NCBI GenBank assembly: GCA_964036045.1
Contig: OZ038388.1
Span: forward strand, 505,501-569,500
DNA length: 64,000 nucleotides
Source: Eutreptiella sp. 'Long Island Sound 2002'
Taxonomy: Eukaryota > Euglenozoa > Euglenophyceae > Eutreptiales > Eutreptiaceae
Direction: 5' to 3'
The notes beneath the pieces are model-generated. The model made no database searches, was not told the DNA's origin, and saw only the letters and a list, made by a program, of their open reading frames with translations. Position numbers and translations under genes: made by a program. Below, in pieces: positions 32,742 through 40,960 of this stretch; the stretch's first letter is position 1, and each line of letters starts with the position of its first letter.

Positions 32742-32747
32742 AAACCC
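32738..32747 (-). promoter_or_regulatory. Candidate -1 ribosomal frameshift site
   Basis: In the Gag frame the last codons are ATG GGT TTT TGA. The heptamer G GGT TTT (32741-32747) fits X XXY YYZ and abuts the UGA. Slipping back one base enters exactly the frame of the protease ORF, which lacks its own ATG start. I have not identified a downstream pseudoknot. Confidence 0.6.
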
Positions 32748-33900
32748 ATCTGGGTCGAGGGATCGGTGGGCGCGCCATCGTCAGTCACGCCCCGGGGCAC
32801 AAGGGCGGTAGCGTCGTCCGCACTGCCACCAACAGGACCCCCGCGAGGCTGGCGGCGCCGGGCCGGGAACTCAGGCGCTTGCCCAGGCTGTTGGTCCCGA
32901 CGGGCCTTCCCGCTCCGATCGGTGGGCCCAGGGGGGCCACCAGGCTTGGGTTGCGGCACAGCTGCGGGCTTGGAGGCAAGCTGGACGGCCTTACGGAGTC
33001 CATCGATCTCCGCACGCTGCTGCTTCACCTGGGCCTGCAGATTGGCAACAGCGTCACTAGCGGGGCCCATATCGACTGCATAGCGCCCCCTGGGGTCCGG
33101 CCCTTCAACGAAGAAATATGGCTCGCCACCCTGGACCGGCGGACGGACGGAGACCTGAAAGGATGCCCCCAAAGACACCGCGCGCTTGTAGGCCATCGGA
33201 AGCCGCATGCCGCCGCCGCCGCTGATGCGCCCCTCTGCACTTTCTTGAACATGGTCCAGAATATCCTGGTTCAACCGGACGAACTCCTCACAGACGGGCG
33301 GCAAGAGGGGAAAAGGACACGCAAGGATCTTCGGCAGGTTCCGAGCCTTGAACTAGGGATGTCGATCCTTGTGGTCCTCCTCCATCATTTCGGTAACTAC
33401 GACGTTGTGGGCCCAAATGCGTGACGGCAGGTCCCTGTAGCGGAGCAGAATCGCGGCGTAGACCTGTGGGCTATCGGCCCAGACCAGGTGGGAGTAAAGG
33501 AGGAGGTCCTTGATGACCAACTCACCCTTCTGAGCCCACCATATGATCTGGGTCCTCGCCTCGCCGGCCGAGTAAGTATTGATGATCCCCCCCCGCCTGG
33601 GGTGCCCCGTGGGATAACGCGTATTGCCGTAGAGGTGCTCGAAGACCTCAATGTAAGACTTCTTGTGCGCCGTGTCGAGATCCGCCTCCGTCTCGAGGCG
33701 TCGTCGCTCATCGGCCGTGCGCTGGCGTTCCTCCTCACGGCGCTCGCTCTCCAACTCGAACTGCCTTTCGAGGGCCTGTGCCAGCTCCAAAGTGGACCGG
33801 CCCGAAGCGGGGTCGTCCCGGCCGGCCTCTCTGAGATCGTACTGCCGCGCCAGCGTCTCGATGCGCTTGTTCTTGAATTCCTCGCTCCCGGGCCCGGCAC
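32738..33900 (-). pseudogene. Gag body of YR element
   Basis: Frame 33353 carries a charged coiled coil ([18 protein letters not shown]), then [16 protein letters not shown] and [21 protein letters not shown], and a conserved-looking helical segment up to a TAG at 33353-33355. Translation in the same frame continues beyond it (ARNLPKI, then CEEFVRLNQDILDHVQ) to a second coiled coil (ANLQAQVKQQRAEIDGLRKAV) and a Pro/Arg-rich end at the frameshift site. Position upstream of the enzymes, coiled coils and basic tail argue for Gag. I do not recognise the capsid fold. A further frameshift near 33885-33900 separates it from the ubiquitin segment. Confidence 0.6.
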
Positions 33901-33972
33901 AGATGCAGAGATGGCTGCAGCGGCCGCGTCAACCGCGGGGTCCTGCCCCAACGTGGACCAGTCATTGAGCAC

Positions 33973-34200
33973 GCCACCACGCAGCCGCAGGACCAAGTCC
34001 AGCGTGGATTCCCTCTTAACGTTGTAGTCGGCGAGAGTACGGCGGGCCTCCAACTGTTTGCCCGCATACAGCAGCCTCTGCGTACCAGGGGGAACGCGCA
34101 CCTTGGCCTGGACCCGCAGCATCACGGTCGCCACTGAGTCGGCGGACCTGACATCCAGGGTCACCGTCGTCCCAGACAAAGTCGTCACGAAGATCTGCAT
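33973..34200 (-). CDS. Ubiquitin domain embedded in YR-element Gag region
   Basis: Exactly 76 codons beginning ATG ([10 protein letters not shown]) and ending LRLRGG, the full length of ubiquitin with its C-terminal Gly-Gly, fused to a downstream extension ([10 protein letters not shown]). By hand comparison about 60% of positions equal canonical ubiquitin, including AGKQLE, RTLADYN, ESTL and LVLRLRGG. K33 and K48 are kept. K6, K11, K27 and K29 are replaced, and position 63 is Arg with Lys at 62. The hydrophobic patch is L8, L44, V70. The reading is open through at least 120 residues upstream and 190 downstream in this frame. The flanking Gag pieces lie in another frame, so two compensating shifts (about 34250 and 33893) bracket it. 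A host deubiquitinase or the element's own C48 domains could cut after Gly76. Confidence 0.9.
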
Positions 34201-34244
34201 ACGGGCCCCAGGCGAACGCGCACTGGGAGAGTCCTGCTCGGAGT

Positions 34245-34640
34245 CCGCAGGCCCCCAGTGGTCCGTACCATCCGCCATATTGGGCCTGTCCACCAGCGTA
34301 CTGCAGCCAGGCCCCCAGTGGTCCGTACCCTCCGTTATATTGGACCGGCCCATCAAAGTACTGCAGCCAGGCCCCCAGTGGTTCGTACCCTCCGTTATAT
34401 TGGACCGGCCCATCGAAATACTGCAGCCAGGCCCCCAGTGGTCCGTACCTCCCGTGATATTGCACCTGCCCACCGAAGTACAGCAGCCAGGACCCCAGAG
34501 GCCCGTACTCTCCACTGAAGTAGCGCAGCAGGTCGTGGAGGACACACGCGGCACACAGCACCACAGCCGGCAGCCCTCGACAGCCAAAAGGCCAGAGGGC
34601 CGCCCAGCTCTGGCCCCAGGAGCCGATGCCTTGCACCCTT
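34245..34640 (-). pseudogene. Gag N-terminal region with aromatic repeats
   Basis: This frame reads [20 protein letters not shown] and then the aromatic repeats. It lies between the small LTR element (ending 34641) and the ubiquitin segment. A frame change near 34250 joins it to the ubiquitin frame. Tyr/Gly-rich repeats of this kind can drive self-association, which suits a Gag assembly function. That role is inference, and no family is recognised. Confidence 0.5.
34250..34520 (-). repeat. Five 60-bp coding repeats, 20-residue units
   Basis: Five tandem 60-bp units translate (minus strand) to [18 protein letters not shown]-like units rich in Tyr, Gly and Trp. Base changes mostly keep the motif, and the spacing is exact. 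Confidence 0.85.
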
Positions 34641-35542
34641 TGGGGGGAGGGCAACCTCCAAGCTTCCCTTGGCATGCACGACCCCAATCCCATGAAATCC
34701 AAGACTTCCTCTTGAAATTCTTACTGATCTTCCATCAGTCTGGGTTTCTCCAAAGAATTCTGTGATCCTTGCCCCAGCCGTGACACAATCTGGCGTTCTA
34801 GGCAAAGAGATAATGGTATATGTAGACAATACAAACATGTAGACAAGTAATATGTATATGTAACACTTCTATACAATAAAATAGCTTAGAAGAGTGGACG
34901 AAATGTTGGCGGCGGCGTCGCCGCCATCAGAAAAACTGACGGCTACGCTTCGTCGCTATCAGGATCTCCACTGAGATCCTGCCCAAACTGGGCCAAACAG
35001 TGGTTCTTGGGCAAAAAACAGTGAAATATAGTGCTTTTTGAGCCAAAAACACTCATTTCGCGTGTCTCCCCCAAACGCGTCGCGTAGCCGACACGACACG
35101 TTTCTGTCCCAATTCAAACTATATATGAGGAGGGCCACTGCTGGGCCACACCATGGGCGCCTGGCTGATTCCTGGGATCGCCTCAGGACTTTCTAAAGAA
35201 ATCGTGAACGTGACTGATCTCGCAAAAATTGACCTTCGCGGAACGCCGCGAAAAAGGTCACGTTATATTCCTATATTTCTAAAAACGATAAATCAATAAT
35301 AAAATTGATTAAGATCTTCAGAAATCGAGAAATAAAACTTCGATCTGGGGCTGCGTTGCGCAGGCGACGAAGGTCGGCGCCAGCCCAAAAATGACGAAAA
35401 ATGACGATTTCTGGGGTATTTTACAGAAATTCCACAGAAATCGGGATGCCATAAGACTGGAAATCAGCCCAGGAAAATTCCTGATGAGAAGAGTGCCACA
35501 GGCTGGGCAGCGGGTATGGGTGAGGCACCCCATACCGCTTCA
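34641..35542 (-). repeat. 3' LTR of small LTR element
   Basis: 902 bp, equal in length to the other copy. It has AT-rich stretches near 34850-34880 and 35280-35330. No gene is seen. Confidence 0.88.
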
Positions 35543-35553
35543 CCCCCCTCCTT
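35543..35553 (-). promoter_or_regulatory. Polypurine tract of small LTR element
   Basis: AAGGAGGGGGG on the minus strand, directly before the 3' LTR start TGAAGC. Confidence 0.8.
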
Positions 35554-35906
35554 AGAAGCCTTGCCTATATCCAAAGGAAGACAAGACCAAGGAGGCGCTC
35601 TGACCCCTGCACTGCCCTGGTTTCAAAACTGATTCAGCAGGACAGTGGGGGAGTTGGGGCTTTGTAAGTAATTTACATGCCACTTACATGTAGGTCTGCA
35701 ATAATCTTTGATATATTCATAGGGCAATTGCCCCCCAGGCGACCACACTGGTCCCTGGCACTCCCCTTAGCCTCTGGTGACCAAACCCCGGGCACTGCAG
35801 GTCCTTCCGACCTGACTGATGGCGCTGAGGTGCACATATTGGCCCTTTTTCTCCATGGGCATGGAAATATAATAATTCAATAAATTCAAATGCGGAAAAA
35901 AAATTA

Positions 35907-36118
35907 TTTAGGGTCAAACCCAAGGCAACGAATTCCTCGTGCCTGAATTTAGGGTCATTTCCTACCCAAGGCGACGAATTATTCGTTCCTGTTTAGGGTC
36001 GATTACCAACCCAAGGCGACGAATTAACGCGCCTGCATTTAGGGTCATTTCCTACCCAAGGCGACCCCCGCCTGTTTAGGGCTGTTACCAGCCCAAGGCG
36101 ACGAATTAACGCGCCTGC
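35907..36118. repeat. Tandem repeat with TTTAGGG cores
   Basis: Five imperfect units of about 36-46 bp, each with TTTAGGG and most with ACCCAAGGCGACGAATTA-like segments, lie in the internal region of the small LTR element. The rest of that internal region (35554-35906, 36119-36377) shows no convincing gene. Confidence 0.8.
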
Positions 36119-36377
36119 AATCTCGTAGAGGTTGTGGTGGTTCGCAGATGGCATCGTCGTCGCTGCAGTTGTCGCCCAGAGCTGAGGTAGACTTGGGGGC
36201 TCCATAGGGTCTTCCACCCATCGTAGGACCATCAAGGAATTCCTCCCTCATCATGTTGATGCCCTTGACCTTGACCACTGCAGAGTAGCAGACGCTACTA
36301 CCAGGACCTGCTGTGGCGCGACGTCGTCGTTGTCCGCGAACGTGGCCTTGGCGTCGGCAGAATTCTTTTGAGTAGGT

Positions 36378-37279
36378 TGGGGGGAGGGCAACCTCCAAGC
36401 TTCCCTTGGCATGCACGACCCCAATCCCATGAAATCCAAGACTTCCTCTTGAAACTCTCACTGATCTTCCATCAGTCTGGGTTCCTCCAAAGAATTCTGT
36501 GATCCTTGCCTCAGCCGTGTTACAATCTGGCGTCCTAGGCAAAGAGATGATGATATATGTAGACAATACACACATGTAGACAAGTAATATGTATATGTAA
36601 CACTTCTATACTATGAAATAGCTTAGAAGAGTGGACGAAATGTTGGCGGCGGCGTTGCCGCCATCAGAAAAACTGACGGCTACGCTTCGTCGCCATCAGG
36701 ATCTCCACTGAGATCCTGCCCAAACTGGGCCAAACACTGGTTTTTGGGCGAAAAACAGTGAAATATAGTGATTTTTGAGCCAAAAACACTCATTTCGCGT
36801 GTCTCCCCCAAACGCGTCACGTAGCCGACACGACGCGTTTCTGTCCCAATTCAAACTATATAAGAAGAGGGCCACTGTTGGGCCACACCATGGGCGCCTG
36901 GCTGATTCCTGGGATCGCCTCAGAATTTTTTTAAAAAATCGTGAACGTCACTGATCTCGCAAAAATTGACCTTCGCGGAACGCCGCGAAAAAGGTCACGT
37001 TATATTCCTATATTTCTAAAAACGATAAATCGATAATAAAATTGATTAAAATCTTCAGAAATCGAGAAATAAAACTTCAATCTGGGGCTGCGTTGCGCAG
37101 GCGACGAAGGTCGGCGCCAGCCCAAAAATGACGAAAAATGACGATTTCTGGGGTATTTTACAGAAATTCCACAGAAATCGGGATGCCATAAGGCTGGGAA
37201 TCAGCCCAGGAAAATTCCTGATGAGAAGAGCGCCACAGGCTGGGCAGCGGGTATGGGTGAGGCACCCCATACCGCTTCA
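36378..37279 (-). repeat. 5' LTR of small LTR element
   Basis: 902-bp partner of 34641-35542. The sequence after its minus-strand end (ACCTACTCAAAAG) is not a recognisable tRNA-complementary PBS. Confidence 0.88.
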
Positions 37280-37685
37280 GTGGTCGGACAAGGTGCACGC
37301 AGCGGTCGTCAGGACCAACAATTTCTGGTCCACCTGGTACTGCGGCGTGTTCAGCATCATGGGCTGGATGGTCTGCAGCATGTGGTAGATGGTCTGCAGC
37401 ACTCTCTGCATCAGGACCCATGTTTCGCCGCCATACTGTGCAGTATCCAGACAGCCTGCTGGCTCAGTGTCAGGCCGAAAGACGGCGGCGCCAAAGACTG
37501 GAGTTCGTGCCGCGAGGCCCTGCAGTGGCTGACCCCCCATCGGTGGTCGAGACCGGGGCCAGCGTGTTGTTGCTGTCGATGTACATCAGGCCCAGTAGTG
37601 GGCAGCGGAGCGCCGCGCGTATGGCGAAGCGGTCGACGTCACGGAGCTCCATCTGGTCCTGCGGGGCAATTGTGCTCCGCAACAT
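37280..37685 (-). pseudogene. First coding segment of YR element (Gag N-terminus)
   Basis: An ATG at 37685, three bases inside the 5' repeat boundary, opens about 65 residues (MLRSTIAPQDQMELRDVDRF). A frame change near 37500 leads to a second stretch (DTEPAGCLDTAQYGGETW, then VLQTIYHMLQTIQPMM) that reaches the small LTR element. Placement right after A1 and the change to clean coding suggest the start of the Gag protein. No domain is recognised. The link across the LTR element to the aromatic repeats is an inference. Confidence 0.45.
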
Positions 37686-37687
37686 CA

Positions 37688-37804
37688 CAACAAAAACAAC
37701 AATGGGTAGCTCAGGCTACAATGGAGAAAGGGAAAAGACCCTTCACCTGAGCGTGAAGGAACAACAGAGGTGGGTGTGCAAGCTATAATAACCTATAAGC
37801 TGTT
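37688..37804 (-). repeat. Split direct repeat A1 (5' end of YR element)
   Basis: 117 bp matching A2 at 1773-1889 with four differences. Its outer end (plus strand) is GCTGTT, sharing the GTT core with the B copies. Beyond it the sequence changes to an unrelated poly-G stretch. Confidence 0.82.
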
Positions 37805-38400
37805 CCTAGGCATGGGGGGGGGGGCGGGTAACGTACAACACAGCAAAGCAAAGCAAAACCATCTAAACCAAAGCAGTCTGAAGAGTGCACTGTGCGTTTG
37901 TCTGTCTTGCGGGACTGAGTTTCCTGGTTCACATTGAGATGGGCCAACACCCCCCCCTCCGGCCGATAGGGGGATAAAATCACCAAAAATGGGGGATAAA
38001 ACCACCCCAAAGGGGTGATAAAACCCCCCCAAATGACCAAATGGGGAGATAAAACAACCCCTGTGGGGGATAAACCCACCCCTGCAAAAGGGGGGAGAAA
38101 ACCAGCCGCAGGTGGCAGAAAACCACCCCAGGGGTAAGAAATGGCCAAAAAAGGGGTGGGGGGTCGTTTCATTCCCTATTTTGGGGTGGTCTTATACCCG
38201 AGGACCACCCAGGTAGGGGCGTGTGTGGTGTGTGTATGCACACTCTGTGTGTTAGTACCGTGGGTGGGGCACTGGGCATACCAGTGCCGCGCCGGATTTG
38301 CCCTTCGGCCATGTTGGCCGTCACCGGGACGCATCCTGTAGGGACGTCCTCGGCGCACAGGGCTTTTAGGGGGAGCCTTAAGCGCACTGCAGAAAAGAAC
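37805..38400. repeat. Second palindromic ATAAAACCACCCC array and flanks
   Basis: After a poly-G run (about 37814-37825), the segment at 37840-37910 repeats that at 1310-1375. From about 37960 to 38210 there are about ten units with GGGGATAAAACCACCCC-like cores. Positions 38211-38654 hold no recognisable gene; a weak hairpin lies near 38437-38452 (GTGTCCAAGGACAC). Confidence 0.7.
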
Positions 38401-38654
38401 TAAGATAGGGCCCAACATAAACATTTTTTTCCTAAGTGTCCAAGGACACCCCTACGATTGTTTCTATCTCGTGGTATTTGTCGATTGAACAATTCAAAAA
38501 TTCGATCCTCAGCACTCATGTTGCTAAGTTAGCGGCTCATTCAAGCAAGGGCACGGTGTTTGAATCATGTTAGCAGGTAAGCCCACATGGTGGTCCATAA
38601 GGTTCATCTACCACGGTAACAAATAGGGCTAGGGTTGGGCCTACGCACTGGTCT

Positions 38655-38925
38655 CTGTTGAGCCCAGTTGAACCCGGGCTCCCATGGCTCCTGAGGAGCC
38701 GTCAGGGGGGTTGGCTCCTCAGGAGCCGCAGGGGAGGGCTCCTACCTTGGCTCCTGAGGAGCCGGACCGGCTCCTACGGCTCCCGAGGAGCCGCCCAGGG
38801 GAGTCGGCTCCTCAGGAGCCGCCGGGGAGTGGCTCCTCAGGAGCCAGAGCAGGGGAGTTGGCTCCCTGGGAGCCTTAGGGGACTGGCTCCCCAGGAGCCG
38901 GAGCCGGGGAGGCTCCTGCCAGGGG
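38655..38925. repeat. Array of GGCTCCTGAGGAGCC palindromes
   Basis: About a dozen near-perfect 15-bp palindromes GGCTCCTGAGGAGCC or GGCTCCTCAGGAGCC at irregular 20-30 bp spacing. Open frames through it are Pro-Glu-Glu-Pro or Gly-Ser-Ser-Gly repeats and are not taken as genes. Confidence 0.88.
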
Positions 38926-38938
38926 TGACGATATACCA

Positions 38939-39980
38939 CAACTATGGTATGTTGCTTATGTGTAGGCGTATGCTTCGGTGTTGCAGGTCACCATATGCCG
39001 GATCAAGTGGTCACTTTGGCGTGGCATACGAGGCCTCACAAAATTAGGTCTCAAATTCGTGAGTTGACTTGTGAAGCATGGCATGTATATATCCGGAGGG
39101 GCTTGGGAGCCAATGTTCGAATATTCTTTGGCATGGACCTTTGGTCTATATCACCCCTGTAAATTACCTTCCGGTTTGACACATGCATGGAGCATTTGAA
39201 CATTTTCCGTATGCACTTTTGAGTATATAATTGAATTTTGGGCATTATGGTGTGATTTGCCTAATTTTGTTATGTTGTGAGGTCATCTTCATGGGGCAAT
39301 TCTCCAAGCCCAATCAGCTCCAAGTCCAACCAAGGTTATGTCAGGGTAGGGCATCGTCCTGAGTGCCATTCTAGGCTATGACACGCCACCTCCCCTATTG
39401 GGCTAGGATTTAGAGGCTTGGGAGTGAACACATTTTTGGGGTTTGTGCAGTGACTTTTGGCACATGACATTTCGCCATCTTATTTGACTGGGTTCAGGGC
39501 ATCATGTTGGCAAGTCAAGGTAAGGTCTTGAGTCCGGGGAATGAGGGGTCCATGGCTGTGATTGTGTATGTTTCCATCTTTCCCCACCTTTGCTTTATTT
39601 GTGTTCGTATGCCAATTTCAGGGCTTCTTTTCCATCATTCTATTGGTGCAATTCTATGTACATGCCCAACGCCCGTGTCTCCGTGTGCACCGTGAGACGA
39701 CCGGCGTGTTGAAAGGAGTTGTTGAGTGTCAACACGGGACCTCAAAAACCCTTGGAAGCCCTCAGCGTGGATTATTTGGATTGGAGCTACTGTACTTGGG
39801 AGTTGGTTATTGCAAGGGATCAGGATTTGTGTGAAGGAGCGAGATTTTACTATTTTATGTGGGAAATTGTGCAGGATAAGGCAACATCATGCAGAACCCC
39901 GTGAGAAGCAAGACCATAGGAGTGACAGGAAATGGTGGAAGGGGTACAGCAGGGGCCTGTCCTGGTAGGGACCTTCTTTA
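38939..39980 (+). repeat. Truncated 5' LTR of element B
   Basis: Aligns with about 11100-12059 of the element A LTR. The first 1.4 kb is lost at the junction with the palindrome array. It ends ACCTTCTTTA exactly as in A. Confidence 0.88.
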
Positions 39981-39991
39981 TGGTAGCAGAG
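39981..39991 (+). promoter_or_regulatory. Primer-binding site of element B
   Basis: TGGTAGCAGAG directly follows the LTR, identical over these bases to that of element A. Confidence 0.75.
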
Positions 39992-40158
39992 CAGTACCTG
40001 CCCCCTACTGCCGCACCGGGGACTTGGGCCCTCATGAGCCCTGCCCAAGGACGCCCTGGGTGCTGATCGTGGAGTCCGTGGAGTCGACGCCGGACTTTGA
40101 AGCCCGAGAAGAGTGAAGATGCTCAGAACGGAGAGCCCTTGCAGGACATGGGCTAGAC

Positions 40159-40210
40159 ATGGAGGACCTGGCCTCCATGTGTGAAAGGCAATGCCGCAAG
40201 GCTTGTAATC
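40159..40210 (+). pseudogene. Element B Gag, first 17 codons
   Basis: ATG at 40159 opens MEDLASMCERQCRKACN, matching the Gag start of element A. The LINE interrupts it within codon 18; coding resumes at 48878 (after the duplicated 15-bp target) with LRSAAEELEE. Confidence 0.8.
40196..40210 (+). repeat. Left target-site duplication of LINE
   Basis: GCAAGGCTTGTAATC, repeated at 48863-48877 as GCAAGGCTTGCAATC (one mismatch). Confidence 0.88.
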
Positions 40211-40960
40211 CGAGCTAGCCATCCGACTACAGGATGCTGACCAGGTGCGGAGCCCCATACGACAGGGCCTGGGCTCCTGCCTGTGGCAGGGGTGCTAACG
40301 GTGTCGAGCATACGTCCTGTTTCGGTCCAGGACAAGATGCAGCCCCCCCCCCCCCCCTCTCCCTCCACGAGGCGATCGCCCCACAGGCGGAGTGCCGGGC
40401 TTTCATGCCCCGTCCCGCATACGGCTCATCCGGCGGGTCTACCCATGATCCATGAGCTCCTCTGGCACTGCCACCCGAACCCCGGCTGGCTATCTGCCCC
40501 CACCAGGCCCATTTTGAGCGGCACCAAACAGGCTCTGCTCAATTTTTTCCCGCACCACACAAGGCTCCGGATATTGCCTCACGTTGATCGTCAACTGGGT
40601 CGAACAAGGGGAGAACCCTCCCCCCCTCCGCGTGCTGTACCTGCTCTCACAGGATCATGAATGACGTCTGCAACTGAGATAGCTCCTGTGTACCTTCTGT
40701 GTCCGTTCCTGACCAGAAACTCCACGCATATCCTCACAGTAGCATTTGTGTGCATGCACTCCCCCAGTTTGCTGTCCAGAATGCCCACGGAGCGGTTCAG
40801 GGACTGCTGACTGCAACCCTTATCTTCTGCGCACACCCTTCCTTGCACTGTCCTCTCATTTCTCCAGTGCAGCATATGTGACTGCTTTGCGTTCGTCTCT
40901 CGAGCTTGTGGTGAGCGACAGAGTGTTGCTCGCTCCTCTTCGTGTTCGCAGCAGCAATTG
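40211..40960 (+). other. 5' untranslated region of LINE
   Basis: Begins CGAGCTAGCC after the target duplication. It has a C run near 40340-40355. It presumably holds an internal promoter, but I cannot locate its elements. Confidence 0.6.

Larger units (their letters stand above)
34641..37279 (-). mobile_element. Small LTR retroelement without recognisable genes (TRIM/LARD-like)
   Basis: Two 902-bp LTRs (34641-35542 and 36378-37279), about 97% alike, flank 835 bp. In minus orientation each LTR begins TGAAGCGG and ends CCCCCCA, and a purine tract AAGGAGGGGGG precedes the 3' LTR. No RT, protease or integrase is present. I found no target duplication. It lies inside the 5' part of the YR element's Gag region. 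Confidence 0.82.
1552..37804 (-). mobile_element. Tyrosine-recombinase retroelement (VIPER/TATE/Ngaro-like), disrupted by insertions
   Basis: On the minus strand the order is 5' repeat A1 (37688-37804), Gag region with a ubiquitin, -1 frameshift site, two C48-like protease domains, YR, RT-RNase H, then B1, A2 and B2 at the left end. Subtracting a 2.6-kb LTR element and a 24.8-kb gypsy insertion leaves about 8.8 kb. YR placed before RT resembles what I recall of kinetoplastid VIPER/TATE elements. The A1-genes-B1A2-B2 repeat layout is known from PAT/Ngaro-type YR elements. No LTRs, integrase or target duplication are seen, as expected for YR integration. This copy is dead: the recombinase is split, four in-frame TAG codons interrupt it, and there are at least three frameshifts. 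Confidence 0.82.

Noticed and set aside
34250-34520. CRISPR-like 60-bp regular repeats
   Set aside because: No spacers: the units are directly tandem and encode a regular 20-residue protein repeat.
35037-35048. Possible relic of the dinoflagellate spliced leader (minus strand TTTTTGGCTCAA)
   Set aside because: Only about 11 bases agree with the leader as I recall it, the upstream bases do not, and it lies inside an LTR (also at 36775-36786).
38520-38590. tRNA-like sequence with GTTTGAATC
   Set aside because: No acceptor or T-stem pairing could be drawn.
38655-38925. CRISPR array or terminator cluster
   Set aside because: Spacing is irregular, spacers are short and low-complexity, and the context is eukaryotic retroelements.
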